Shown: positions 11,727-24,500, counted from the stretch's first letter. The stretch is 64,000 nucleotides of DNA from Macrotrachela quadricornifera (GCA_022393335.1 JAJEKB010000543.1:120319-184318), one strand, 5' to 3'. The notes: generated by a model from the letters alone, not told the origin. Numbers and translations are program-made.

Positions 11727-12356
11727 ATGACTAGTGTTTATCCAAGAGAAGAAAAACCAAATGCTCCACCAACTTATGGTAATATTATTATTTATTAAAA
11801 ATATGATTTTATATGAAAAATATTTTTTCTTCTATATGCAGAACAAGCAACTTATTATCCCCAAGCTCCACCAATATCAACAACATTTGGTATGTACCCA
11901 ACAACAGATACAGTCTTACGACCACAAGCACCACCTATTGGTACATATCCAATATCCGCTACATATCCACCACCGCAACCAGTACCAGTTGGGACATATC
12001 CAATACCCGGTGCGGTTTTACCACCACAAGCTCCCCCACTTGGTACTCATATGCTCATAACAACACAATCGTTATTGTATGGTGATATACCAATACAATG
12101 TACGTGTCCTCATTGTTATCAATCAATTGTTACACGAGTAGAAAAAAAAACCGGTTTAGTATCATGGTTAGTTTGTGGTGGAATTCTTCTGTTTGGTGGT
12201 TGGTTAGGTTGTTGTCTTATTCCATTCTGTATTGATAGTCTCAAAGTAAATTAATTAAAATTCAATAAGAATAGAATTATTTTTCTCTTTCTATAGGATA
12301 CCGAACATTATTGTCCAAATTGTGCAGTTTTACTTGGTACACGACGAAGGCTTTAA
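11727..12356 (+). CDS. LITAF-domain protein with repeated proline-rich N-terminus (LITAF-5)
   Basis: Three exons: 11727-11778, 11842-12245 and 12297-12356 (516 nt, 171 aa). The exon pattern matches LITAF-4. The N-terminal half is expanded and made of loose repeats of the type PPQAPPxGTYPI, seen about three times, followed by the LITAF domain: CTCPHCYQSIVTRVEKK, GLVSWLVCGGILLFGGWLGCCLIPFC, and HYCPNCAVLLGT, ending RRRL. The repeat expansion is the main difference from its sister and may change the number of binding sites for WW or ESCRT partners. Other ORFs at 11734-12085 are shadows of this exon. Confidence 0.9.
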
Positions 12357-12550
12357 TGTATTTCATGACAAATTATAAGTAAACTTTAGTGTGAATTTTC
12401 AAATTCTATTATATAAAATAAATATCAAAATATTTTTATTTTTTTTTTCATTAATCATTTACATAACACATCTCATATCTAGTTACATTTTATAATTAAG
12501 AAAAAAAAAACAGATAGATATAAAAAGAAAACAACTAAGGAAAATCGTAA

Positions 12551-13893
12551 TTACATAGTAGTATGATTTATTAATATTGCTCGTTTTTTAATATGTTCAT
12601 TTTGAATAAATTTCATTTTTTCTTTAATTAATGATAATTGTTGTTTAACAAGTATAAGTTCATTTATTTGATAATGTACATTAAGACATTTATTATCATA
12701 AATAAAAAGGCAATTAATTAAAATAATTTCATCTTGTGTGGCTAAACGTAATTTTTTTTCATTATCTATTATTGAATTATATAAAGACCATTCATTAATA
12801 CATGGTTGATTATTAATATAACCACAATTTGATATATTATTTATTAATAAATTTGAAAAATCTGAACGATAATATTCATGTAGATTTTTTAATAAAATTT
12901 TATTTGAATTAAATAATTGTACAAAAAAAATTTCACGATGAGATAAAAGTAAATTATAAAGTGAAATAAATTTATCATCAATATTTTTATAATAATATCT
13001 ATATTTTTTTATATAACGTGTGCCATATTCAATTATTTTTATATAATTATTTATTAAATTTATTGATTGAGAATGAAAATATGGTAATATATTATTTAAT
13101 GTTAAATTAAATGGCTTACGAAGATCATTTAAATTAAGAAGAATATCATTTGATGATATTATATATGGATATATACAACGATCTAATTGAAGATAACCAC
13201 CGATTGATGAAAGATCAAACTTTAGAAAAAAAGAAAATAATTGTTAAAAAAAAAAAGAAAATATTTATATTACATTTTCATCATCATAACAAAGTTGTCG
13301 TTTAACTTTTTGAATTGAAGGAAAAATTGTTGAACGAAGATTATTATATCTTAAATAATTAAAAATTTTTTTTTTAAATTAATTTTTTTTATTATATTTA
13401 TACTTTGTTGTTGCTTCAGAATTCAATATATCAATTTCTCTTATTGATCCATATTCAATATCGATTTTAAAACTTGCAAAATATTTTTCTTGATCATTTT
13501 CTTTTAATGATGTTTTAGGATTTTTTAAAAAATCAATTAATTGAAAAAATTGATCGATTAATGAACATAAAATAAGTTTTGATGATAATGAAAAATCTTT
13601 ATTTGGATATAAATTTTTATATAATAGTCTTTCATTTATTGTCATTGGTGATAAAGGTAATTTTTTTGATGAATTCCATGTTGAACATCGAGCATCAAGT
13701 TCATCAACAACAAGTTCAAAAGCAATATATGGATAATAAATACCAGATTTAAGTCTATTTATAAAGATAAATACATATTTAAAATAAAAATAAAATAAAC
13801 AAACCGATAAAGAACAGGAATTTGTTTATTATTAATTGTAAAATAGCTATAATGATTTCGAAGTGTTGGAAGATCAAATGGTGTTAAAGACAT
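12551..13893 (-). CDS. Unrecognised protein, four exons
   Basis: Exons 13893-13805, 13754-13404, 13349-13274 and 13219-12551 keep the frame (1185 nt, 394 aa). Only part of exon 2 shows as an ATG ORF; the large last exon is open but has no early ATG. The N-terminus reads MSLTPFDLPTLRNHYSYF, followed by YPYIAFELVVDELDARC. The C-terminal two thirds is Asn/Ile/Lys-rich and likely alpha-helical, with a final basic, coiled-coil-like stretch (KQQLSLIKEKMKF). There is no signal peptide or membrane segment, and I recognise no family. It is head-to-head with the EMRE gene, 436 bp apart. That the frame stays open through 223 codons of AT-rich DNA supports a real gene. Confidence 0.72.
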
Positions 13894-14329
13894 TTTTATT
13901 TATATGAAATAATTTATGATTATTAGTTTTTTATCATTAAATATAGATGAGATGATATGCTATACTTTCGATCGATTACTATAGAAAAAAAAATGAATAT
14001 CTTCTTTCGGAATTATATAGTATAGAGAAAAGAGAAAATTACACGTGTACATACATAAAGAAGAAAAAAGACTAATTTCTTTTTTAAGATTATCACATAA
14101 CGAATTAATAAAAGTTCATTTTAAATTAAAAAAACTAATAATAAAATCAAAATTATTAACAACACTTATAATAATACTCAAAAAGTGACATCTTTCGAAA
14201 TATTTATTTATTCGTTAAATAAAATTAAACCAATAGATATATTTAGTTTGTTGAGAATCAGTTATAATAATAACATTTAATATAAGCACCTAAAATAGTA
14301 ATATTTACTATTACAGATTTACGATATAT
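13894..14329. promoter_or_regulatory. Divergent intergenic region, likely bidirectional promoter
   Basis: This 436-bp stretch separates two genes transcribed away from each other (the unrecognised 394-aa gene and EMRE). It must contain both 5' regions. No specific motif was identified, so the promoter label rests on position only. Confidence 0.35.
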
Positions 14330-14777
14330 ATGCATTTGAACTTAACTCTCATGGCAAATAAACATTTATGTAATAATATAATTTTTCCAATTATTCGTCG
14401 ACATATATCAACAGCTCAACAAGCAGCTACAGCAAGAGCAACTGCTCGATCATATCTAGTTCGTTTTATTGAAGATCGCCGTAGACAAAGTCAACAAGAT
14501 GATATTCGACTTGAACCATATATATCCAAAGGTGTTTATACAGAATCTGGTGCCATTCGACCTGTAAATAAACAATTAAAATCTTTATTTATTTCATTAT
14601 TTATTTTCTTTTTATATTTAGATGCCTAAACGATATCCTCTTGGTATAATCAAAGTTCTACTTATTGCAATTCCATTTCTTTATTTTGGTTCACTTGTGA
14701 GCAAATATGCAGCATTGGGTCTTGAAAAAATGGATCTATTTGTATACAGTAGTGATGATGATGATGACGACGATTAA
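14330..14777 (+). CDS. SMDT1: EMRE, essential regulator of the mitochondrial calcium uniporter
   Basis: Two exons, 14330-14563 and 14622-14777 (390 nt, 129 aa). EMRE is a single-pass inner-membrane protein that couples the MCU channel to the MICU gatekeepers. The C-terminal half is diagnostic: a TESGAIRPMPKR segment, a transmembrane helix at about residues 85-105 (LGIIKVLLIAIPFLYFG), SLVSKYAALGLEKMDLFV, and an acidic tail of seven Asp residues that in the family contacts MICU1. The N-terminal 65 residues are basic, with Arg/Ala/Ser content fitting a mitochondrial presequence (IIRRHISTAQQAATARATAR). EMRE is known from animals and close relatives, so this gene supports a metazoan source. The intron lies exactly at the loop before the membrane helix. 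Confidence 0.93.
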
Positions 14778-15374
14778 AAATAATAAAAACAATTAAAACA
14801 GGATCTAAAAATCTAGTCGACAGTATTGCTTAGCTTTTTCATGGATATCGCTCTTTTTATATGTTTATTTGTTCATCGTCATTATTTTTTCATGTTACGT
14901 ATTAAAGAAATTTAAATAGAGTTTCTTTTGTATTTATTCCATTAGTATTTCTATAGACATTTATCTTTCAACATTAAATAGATTTTGTTTTTTTTTCTTA
15001 TATGACAATCGACATTCATACTTGTATTTTATTACTTATTATCAATGAAAAAATACGAATTGTATGAACAAATTTTTTAATTCATTTATTATTAATACTA
15101 ACAACCATTTTATAATATTTGTGAAATTTATTTTTAAAATCTTAATTATATTTATTATCGTAGATTAGATGTTAGATTATTTTACTAACTTATATACTGT
15201 TATATGAAATTGTCTTAAATATTTCTTCAATTAGCAATAAACTATTAACAGGGGAAAGAAAATTTTTCAAATTAATTTTTATTTTTGAATTTTTAGATTA
15301 AATATATAATAAGTCTATTCATATTGATTTTTATTTCAAAATTCCGAAAAAGTTTTTTTTTTTTTCTTTTTGAT
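14778..15374. other. Intergenic
   Basis: AT-rich spacer between EMRE and the DNAJC28-like gene; no supported feature. Confidence 0.5.
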
Positions 15375-16954
15375 ATGAATACTACTATCTTATGGCATCT
15401 GCCGCTTGATAAACAAAGACTTCATTTTTTACTCTTTGGAATTACTAAACGATATATTACAAATGCATCTCGAGCATCAGCAGATCAGTTTATTCGACAA
15501 TGTTATAGGTAAATATATAAAAGAATTTATTTTTTGTTTATAAAATTTTATTTTTCTTTTATATAAAAGAATCTTAGAAATCGATCCATCATGTCGTGAT
15601 GAAACAATAATTCGAAAAGCATATTTAGATAAAGTTAAACAATATCATCCAGATTCATCATTTCAAAATAATAAAGGTGATCCTACAAAATTTAATCAAA
15701 TACAACAAGCTTATGAAACACTTATTGTAAATAAATATTTTTCTTTTTCAAAAAAAACAAAAACAAAAAATTAAATTAAAATTTTATTATATTATAAGGA
15801 AACATTAAAAACAAATAATTCTTCTGAACATTCATCAGCATCAACTACAGATGATATTCATATTAAATTTGATATTCGTCATACAGCTCCTCAACATCGA
15901 ACACATTTAGAATATGAAGGTTTCGGGTTAGTTGCCTGTGGGTTTTTCATAATAAATTATTATTTTATATTTAAAGATTTGTTTGTTTTCTTTATTTTTA
16001 GCATGGGAACGCCAAGTCAAAGGCAAACTGCATATTACAAAATGCGTGCCGAAAAAGCACATGAACGAGTCTATGAATATCGACGAGATCAAGAATCGGT
16101 TGAAACAAGAGAAGAATTAGTTGAAAGAAAAAAACGAAAAAATGTTAGAGCAACGTAAATTAAACCTATTTCATTAATGAGATCATTATAAATTCTTTTA
16201 TTTTTTCTATAGAAATTTTATTGATCGTCTTGTTGAAGATCTTATTCAAGAATCAATGTCACGTGGTGATTTTAATAATATTAAACCAAGTGGAAAACCA
16301 TTACATGAACGTAATCCACATTATATGGATTTTACAACATATAAAATAAATGAAATTCTTATTGATAATGGTTCAATAAAAATAAAATTGAATTTGAATT
16401 TAAATTTCAAATTTTTTTTTACTTTTAAATTATTTTAGGTTATATGCCTGAATGGATTCTACTTGAAAAACAAATTCGAGAATCAATTGATGAAGCACGA
16501 ATTAATTTAAAACGTGTTTATAAAACACTTGCTACAGAAAATTCGCAAATATCTGATGAACATAAAACATATTTATTAAATAATACTAAATGGACACAAA
16601 GTTTAGAAAAATTTCGTGCTGATATTGCTGAAATAAATATTAATATTAATAAACTTAATCTTGTTGTACCTATGCTTTGGCGACAACAAGTATAATTAAA
16701 TAAAATATAAAATACAGATTTTATTTTATTTTCTATAGGTACATTATAATGTTGAACAAGAAATTGAAAAAATTCTTGCACTTGATCCTTTAAAATTAGA
16801 ATTACCACCAAGTGAAGAAGAATTAGCATTAATTAATCAAAAAGAATTGAATGAACGACATCAAGAATGGGAAGCTCATCAAGCAAATCAACGTTATTCT
16901 ATTGGAGATGCTATACGTGATTTTTTTGATGCATTACGAAATTTTAAAGTTTAA
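15375..16954 (+). CDS. DNAJC28: DNAJC28-like J-domain protein with DUF1992
   Basis: Seven exons: 15375-15508, 15570-15726, 15799-15926, 16002-16154, 16213-16370, 16439-16689 and 16739-16954 (1197 nt, 398 aa). The J domain spans about residues 42-100, with the HPD tripeptide at 71-73 (KQYHPDSS), so it should stimulate an Hsp70. A DUF1992 domain follows in exon 5 (DRLVEDLIQESMSRGDFNNIKPSGKPL), then helices with KINEIL and PEWILLEKQI, matching the DNAJC28 order. The C-terminus is charged and coiled-coil-like. The N-terminal 40 residues could be an organelle-targeting sequence (TKRYITNASRASADQF). Start chosen at the ATG after a poly-T stretch; an upstream in-frame extension is T-rich and unlikely. 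Confidence 0.9.
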
Positions 16955-17108
16955 TCTAAATATTTTTTTTGTTTTATTTTTTTCCGTTGTACAAAAATAG
17001 CCCGAAATAGTTTTTTATAAAAAAAAAAGGAAATTATTCAAGCATAACATTATCTTTTGTTTCAAAGATAAGAAAAAAAAAATTATTATTATTATTTTTT
17101 CTTTAAAG

Positions 17109-19026
17109 ATGGATTCTTTGCTAATGGATGGATCTGATCCAAATGGTAATGGCCATCATCATAGCAGTAATAATAATATTAATAATAATAACAATAATAA
17201 TAATAATATTAAATTATCACCTAATTCATTATTTGATCGAGATACATTGGCTACTTTACTTCTTGGAAATCAAAGTCCTACATCAGCTGGTGTTTCGTCA
17301 TCAGTTGATGAATGGGCTGATAGTGCAGGAGAATTACTTGTTGAATTAGATAATTTGAGTATGTTGAGTCAGATTTGTGATAGTGTACCAAGACTTCCAC
17401 CAAAACCATCATCTATAAATCGTTCAATAGATGAAACGAAATTGTAAGTTTTATTTTATTTTTAATAAATTATTTTTTTTTTTTCTTAAAGTTTATCTAA
17501 TTCACAACAACCAAAACATTTAACATATCGAGATCTTATTGCTTTTTGGCAATGTTATGATCAATTATATATTGAACAATATCAATATGATCGAAGATAT
17601 TCATCAACAGTTATTGATCAAGCAGTAAATAGTTTTGGAATACATGACTATGATATTCTATCATCATCATCATCATCATCACCACCAAGATTACCTTCAT
17701 ATAGACGATTTAATTCACAACATGAATATGAACGTTTATTTCATGAATTTTCTTCAGTAGCAAATGATGAACTTGAATCTTGTTTATCTGCTAGTAACAA
17801 GCCCGGTTAATAAAAAAAATATATATAATTATTTTAAAATAAACACACTAGAATTTTTATTTCTAGGTGATATAAATAATGCAGCTAAATTATCAATTCT
17901 TTCCAAACTTTTACCTATGACAACACATTCATCCCCAATATCAAATGATAATGATCTTAATTCACTAGTTGCTGATCTTGAACCACGTCCTACACCGAAT
18001 ATAAATGATATTCTTGCTAATTTAAAAGCTGGTTTAATTGAATCAAATCTTCATTTACCATCTTTTGATGAATCTCATCTTGATCTTCCACGACAACGTT
18101 CATCTCTCACACATAATCGTCTCATATCATCATCAATTATAAATAATATTACTGTACCATCATTATTTATTAATGAAATTGAGCATATTCGTCTTGTAGA
18201 TTTATCAAAAAGTTTATTAAATAATCTACCATTATCAACAATAAAACATTATGCTAAATTATTACAATGTCCAATTGTAACATGTCCAGAATTTGTACGT
18301 GATTTTTTAATGCGTAATAATCGACAAGCAAGTACATCTCGTTCATGTTTTTGTACAACATTAAATGATGCAAAATTAATTTATACGGAATTAATTGCTG
18401 CTAATGTTCCATTACCAGCTATACAAAAAGAAGAAGATTTATTATTATTAACTAAAAAACGAAAACATGCACCACCTAAAGGTTGGGAAGATGGATCGAG
18501 TGATATGATTATAACTGTACCACAAGTTAAAAAGCATAAACCTAAATTAGATTATTCAACAATTATACTCGATCATGATTATTTAACTACAGAACAAATG
18601 GCTAATTTATGGAAACGACCATCAAAAAAACCAGTTGTCACTATACCATTACCAGTATCTCTTCCAATGCCAACAACAGAACCTGAAGAAGAACTTCGTT
18701 TTATGGAATGTTCTCCTACACCGCCAATCTCAACATTACCTACACAACCGCCATTATTACCGCCTCCTTCTGTACCTCCTCCTCCTCTTCCTTCATCGCT
18801 TCCACCACCTCCACCACCAATACTTTTCAAATTAAGAGACTATTTTCATTCACAACCACCACCACCTACACCAACATTTTATGATGGTTATTCTGATGAA
18901 CGATTTATGAAGATTACTCAACATCCTTCAATTATTTTGTCACAGACACAACTTGATTATTTACTAGGTTATCTAGATAGAAATGTTTATTCAGCATCAA
19001 TTATTGAAAGATATCATTTGTATTAG
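17109..19026 (+). CDS. Unrecognised low-complexity, probably nuclear protein
   Basis: Three exons, 17109-17443, 17492-17805 and 17867-19026 (1809 nt, 602 aa). The N-terminus has a His/Ser/Asn tract (residues about 17-34) encoded by AAT-rich repeats. Exon 2 contains a more conserved-looking block, LTYRDLIAFWQCYDQLYIEQ, and a polyserine run encoded by TCA repeats. Exon 3 holds a helical region around HIRLVDLSKSLLNN, a Cys-containing stretch (LLQCPIVTCPEFVRDF), two basic clusters (KKRKH, KKHKPK) that could be nuclear localisation signals, and a long proline-rich segment (about residues 525-580). I recognise no family; the features suggest a transcription or chromatin scaffold, but this is a guess. 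It starts only 154 bp after the DNAJC28-like gene. Confidence 0.78.
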
Positions 19027-22000
19027 AATGTCTTAGTGTTATTATTATCAACTAATGAGAGAATTTGCTCAGTGCAATAAATACGTGTTTGTATGTATAA
19101 TCAGTATAACAGATCATGTAGAAAACATCTAACAGAAAGAAAACTTATAAAAATATATCTTCTGTATCAAAACCAAAGAAAAATGTCTATATAGCTTTTA
19201 TTTGTATTTATTTTTCTTCTGAGTTGCATGATATTATATTAATTTTTGTTTGAAATTTAAAATACGATGTCAATCAATATCATGAATACTCCATATATAA
19301 ATAAATAATCATAGAAAAACTTTTAATAATACACATATAAACATGAAATTTCAGAAACTCATGACATTTATAGATATGAACATTGATTATCTCAATTCTA
19401 ATAAAATTCACTAAAATTGGGAAGTTTCAAAAGAACTGAATTGAGAATCATCGTAGCTCATTCACAGGCAATTTTATGACAAAGTTTGTGGAATAAAAAG
19501 TATAATTATATTCAAAATCATTTAGGTATTTCTGTATCACTATTTTGAAAATAATTTTATTACAAGAAATATTCAGCTTTTTTTGTCTTCTAATCAATTG
19601 TTTTTCTGCGAAATGTTATTTTATGCTACAGTTAAAGCTCATCTATTATTCTTATGAGTAGAATGTTTGAAATCTGAAAAAAAATTCATTTCGAAAAGGA
19701 TTAATTTTGTGTCATTTATTTTTAACTAAAGTTAATGATACTTGATTTTTATCAATAACATTTTTTTGATGATTTCACTATCAAAATAGGAGGACGAGCA
19801 TTTATTGTGATAAAGTATCTCTCTTGAAGTTCATTTTTTAACAGAAGATTTTCTAAAAATAAAAAAATAATTGTAGGACTCAGCTAGGTAAGAGATGATA
19901 ACAAGCGTAAACTTTTTTTCTAATCATTATTATTTATATTGAATTTGATGAACCTTTTCTTTTGAATTCTTCCGTTTGCTTTACTCAAATATTTCAGCCG
20001 ATACTTTTTTTTTTTATCAAATATCTACGTTAGAAAATAATAAAAACCAATTTGTTTGAATATAACTACCTGCTTGACATGAATAATAATAGTCCTAGCC
20101 TTTTCCATTTTCAGAGTTTGTTGAATATTCACTTCTAGAATAAAATTATCTTGTAGTTCAAATATTCTGATTTTGTTTTAAATACTAGTACGTATACTAA
20201 GACTAATAAGTGTGGACAAAAGTATGGAATTAAGCCAGCATTCTTTCCTTGCCATGTAGTTTATTCCCTTGTTCTTACTGAAACAAATTTTATATAGAAG
20301 CATTTTTCTATAACTACAGATATAATCAAATCTTTCGAAGTGGGATTGTCGATTTACGCTTTATGTCATCTACGAATTTTTATACCACCTAGCACTTACC
20401 AAAACTCATCTTCTGCTCTTTTAATCTTTATTAGAGTAGTTTCTTCATACACAAAGAAATAAGCATTTTTGTTAAATTATTTAACAATTGCGAAATTAAT
20501 TATTACTTCATTTCACACAAAAGCTTGTATTATAGCAGATTTCCTATAGGCAGATAACCAATTTCTTATACGTCGATCGCAATGTGATTTCGTAGAAAAT
20601 ACATAATCCATCACCTGCAGTTAAAAAGCTTATTTTACTTTAGTCAGCTATTATTTTACACATGCAAATAGAAAGAAAATCAATTTTTTCTATAAAAATT
20701 TTATTTGTATTATAAAAGTTGGCAGTACGACAAAAAGAAAATTTTTCACATATAATTATTGTTAGCACTTAATGAAATACAAGGTATGGACACTGTATGT
20801 ACCTATTTTTGAATATAGTTACCACTATTTCATCCAGTAAGTTTTGTATTAGTTAATCAAATACGTTAAAAGTAAACCGCCAAGTGAACACGAGAATAAC
20901 AAAAAAGAAAAAAATTCACGAACGCGTATGTCTGAATTTACTATAAAAATAAAAAAAAGAGATCTCTGCAGCATCTTTTGGAACCTTACAAGGTATTGCA
21001 ATTCGCTTTTACTTTTTCAAAATAGTGCATGTAAAATCTTCTTTTTTTTACAAATGCATCAACAGTAAACATTTCACCAGCATGTTTATTTTGCTTATGT
21101 ATATGTGCACGTAAACTACTGGAATTTCGAAGAAAATCTTTGTATATAATAGAATAAATTGCTTCATTTACGACAGTAACATTATTACTTACCAAGTGGA
21201 TACCACGGACTGCAGCAATAGATCGTATATGATTTTGATTCTGTTTTCTTTACTTTTCATAAAATACATTCATTAATATGTAATAGATGAATATTTTTTG
21301 ACGTTGTAACAAAAAGTTGAAGCTACAGTTAATGCTAATATTATTTTTCTTTTCGAAAATGAGTCTTGTGAAGTTCATAGCTGTTACTTTCTTTTTTCGA
21401 TAAAAACACACACAAACCTTTTTTAAAGTCATTTTTTTCGTGCTGTTTGGCAGAAATGAATAAAAAATTAAATTCTTCTATATTAAACGGTCTTCAATCA
21501 CCTGATTGTTCTAGTAAAAACCAGATTCATCCAGTTCCAGTACGACTACATCATCATTTTCTTCTCCACTATCATTGAATAAACATTTACAAACTTTGTA
21601 CTACACAATTTCATGAAAATGATGGGAGCTAAGCCATTTTGAGAGAACAAGACGGAAAAATGGTATGTAACTTCGCTTGAATCATGAAATATTTTTGTAC
21701 GGCTACGGGACAAATATAATTTTTCTCTCTCAGGAATGTTACGACAGCTCTTTAAGGATGAATGCATAGAATAAACGTAGACGCAGAAGAGAGATAAATA
21801 TAACTAACCGCAGATTAAAAAAAAGATGTGTGTGGTGTGAAGTATAAATATGAACTATAGTAGACCGAAAGAAGCAAAATAAGAAAGAGAAAATTCATAG
21901 ATCAACGACACGTGGTAGCGAAAAAGAAAACATGTAATTATGTACATTTTATCTTTACCATTGTACATTTATTTTTTTCTTCTATTATTGAAAAAATAAT

Positions 22001-22539
22001 GTTTTTGTTTTTGAAGGTCATAGGGATGCTCAGAAAAGGTTCTCTCTGACCTTGTCTTTATGCATATGGTGTGTGAACATGCTTTTGTTACTGGTACTTT
22101 GAGCAGTCTGAAAGCAGTGATAGTGACGCTTCAACATCTTATAGTAAGCTTAAGAAGATTTTGTTTTCATATGTAGAAAAAAAACGTACTATCTTTCCAT
22201 GATATTTGATCATTCTCCAATTAGTATCATTATAGCAAAGTTTTCATAAGATTTTTTCGGTATAACGTGTTTTGGTTAGCATAAATAGTATATATAATCA
22301 ATTCTTGGTCTTTTCTTTGTTTTGCTAGTTTCTTACTTTTCTCCTGTCTTTTCTATGCTTAGATGTCTTTCTGTAGATAAATATTGTTCAGAAACATGCT
22401 TATCATAAAGCTACAGAATTAAAGTTAAGCTAATATTGACGTTATTGATTATTATTGCTTCTACATCAAGTTACCTACCACATCTGATATTCTAGTAACG
22501 ATTATCCATAACAAATTAACCACAGTCTCTAATGATGAA
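19027..22539. other. Gene-poor AT-rich region
   Basis: No gene is supported. Minus-strand open stretches at 20986-21195 and 21546-21767 have somewhat protein-like composition and GT/AG signals nearby, but no domain I can name. They may be remnants of a transposase or an undetected spliced gene. A phrase near 20210 (GTGGACAAAAGTATGGAA) resembles a Tc1-type terminus, without a visible partner. Confidence 0.35.
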
Positions 22540-23290
22540 AATCTATCCTTCAGGACTGTCGGAAGATGAGCTAAGTGGTTCCGCGAAGGTTGAGAAGAGA
22601 TCGAAGACTAGTGATCAAAACGACTGATGACGATATCAAACAAATTTGTGACACTATTGATAATGATCTTTATGTAACACTCGAGAAACTGCAAGCACAT
22701 ATTGGTTTGATTTATGTAACTATCTATAGAGCAATCTGAGATTATCTGAAACTAAAAAACTATCGCTCGGTATATACTCAAAGAGCTGATTAATTCCCAA
22801 TGGGCTCAATGAATTCGAATATGTAAAAAGAATTTAGCAAAATTCAAACAAGAAACGTGGATATTATGCGTTGTTGTTACAAATGATGAATTTTGACTTT
22901 ATTTTAAAAAAGTTGGTCGAAAAGCGTTGAACGTTGCTTGAGTAGCAGAGGAAGATCCTTCGGCGACCATTGTTCGACGTAGTTCTTTCACTTCAAAAAC
23001 GTTATCATGCATTTATTAAGTCAATAAGACTCATTTTAATTCATTTATATCGAATTGGGGCGAATTATTGATCATTAATATTACATAGAAAACTGTTTGC
23101 AATCTATCTTCCACAAAATCAAGAGTCAAAGATCTTCATCAGGAACTTATGGTGTAAAAATTTACTATGGCAATGCAAGACCTTATAAGCATAAGGCTGT
23201 GTCGGATTATCTGCAACGAAAAGATTTACAATAGTATTACTGCCACCAACATAGGATTGTCATAAGTATGATCGGAAACTTGATCATTTC
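22540..23290 (+). pseudogene. Decayed mariner-type transposase
   Basis: Translated pieces in shifting frames follow the order of a mariner transposase: an HTH-proximal segment near 22610-22760 (DDDIKQICDTIDNDLYVTLE, then LQAHIGLIYVTIYRAI), a middle part near 22805-22960 (KKVGRKALNVA, then EEDPSATIVRRS) and a later part near 23140-23220 (GTYGVKIYYGNARPYKHKAV). Many stops and frameshifts interrupt it, the second catalytic Asp reads as Gly (YGNA for HDNA), and no terminal repeats were found. This is an old, dead copy unrelated in sequence detail to the element at 57-59 kb. Confidence 0.7.
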
Positions 23291-23758
23291 CTTGACTGTG
23301 CTAAAAAAATCCTATGAAATTCGTGAGGATTCCCAGTCTATTGATCATTTTAAGTCAAAAATATTGGTTTCGAGCATACAAACATCAACGCACAATATTC
23401 AGCTGTTATTCAAATTTCTTTTTATTGAAAAGCGAAAATCTGTTATCACTTTTTGACAATGGATAAGCACTACAGCTTTTTATCCAATCATTTCCACATG
23501 AATGTATATAAGGAATTTTATCCTCATCCTATTAAAATTGATTGGAAAAATTATTATTCTTTTGCTTATAAAATTTATCGTATATAAAAGTATGATAGGA
23601 TATATATGGACATCTGCAACTTCAAATATCCCACTCTTGATGTAATCTACTTTGAGTATGAACATAAAAAAGAATTCAATATAGAACTAACGTCACTCTT
23701 CAAATTTGAATTTTTCTAATTGAATAAATAGGTAAAATTATAAGATTGATTACCAGCA

Positions 23759-24308
23759 GGTCAAAAGTAACATAACAGCAAAAAAGAATTGAATATCTTC
23801 ATTACGACTTCACCAAATGAACTCATTTTTTTCATTAAGAATAAAAGTATATTTACATTTCAAATTCATATGGGCAAGGTTGATGAGAATCATCGTTAAG
23901 TATAACTGTTGATCTTGACCGGAAAATCTAACCTTTTCACAAATAGGAAAGAAAAACACACTTAACAGATGTTCTCACTAATCTTTTAGTATTTATTTGG
24001 AGTACGAACATCCCTCTATCTGTGGTAAAAACATCAATTCGTTTGTTGGAGAGGTAACGGAAATATTCAACATTCTTCTCGATAATGTGACTTTTATGCT
24101 ATTTTGCACATTGTTTTTTACTGACTTTTGAAAAAGAAAAATTTTCTTATTGAAGTCAACAATTATATGTAACGATAATTTTCATCAACCTTGTCTGTAT
24201 GAATTTGAAATGGAAATATGCTTCTATCCTTAATAAAAAAATGAGTTTATTTGGTGAAGTCGTAATGAAGATATTCAATTCTTTTTTGCGGTTATGCTAC
24301 TTTTGACC
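23759..24308. mobile_element. Foldback/MITE element with about 150-bp inverted arms
   Basis: The left arm 23759-23911 starts GGTCAAAAGTAACATAAC. It is matched over about 150 bp in reverse complement by the right arm 24157-24308, which ends GTTATGCTACTTTTGACC, with scattered mismatches estimated by eye at 10-15 percent. The long shared block includes GAATTGAATATCTTCATTAC. About 245 bp of unrelated DNA lies between. No coding potential is seen. The structure is that of a non-autonomous foldback element. Confidence 0.8.
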
Positions 24309-24500
24309 CATTCGATATATAATTCTTTAAGTTCTGTATCTCTAATAGTTCGAAAAAACGTGTCGGACGAACATTTTTGATTAAAAGAATGAATACTAGT
24401 TAGACATTATATTTTCTTTAACTGATCTAAATTCAATTAGCAACATGGCATGTCAATAAAGAATACAAGCTATTCATATAATTTAAAATCGCGTGTTTAA

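Noticed and set aside
18579..18830. Gly-rich minus-strand ORF
   Set aside because: It is the antisense reading of the proline-rich region of the 602-aa protein; Gly/Val runs are the reverse of Pro codons.
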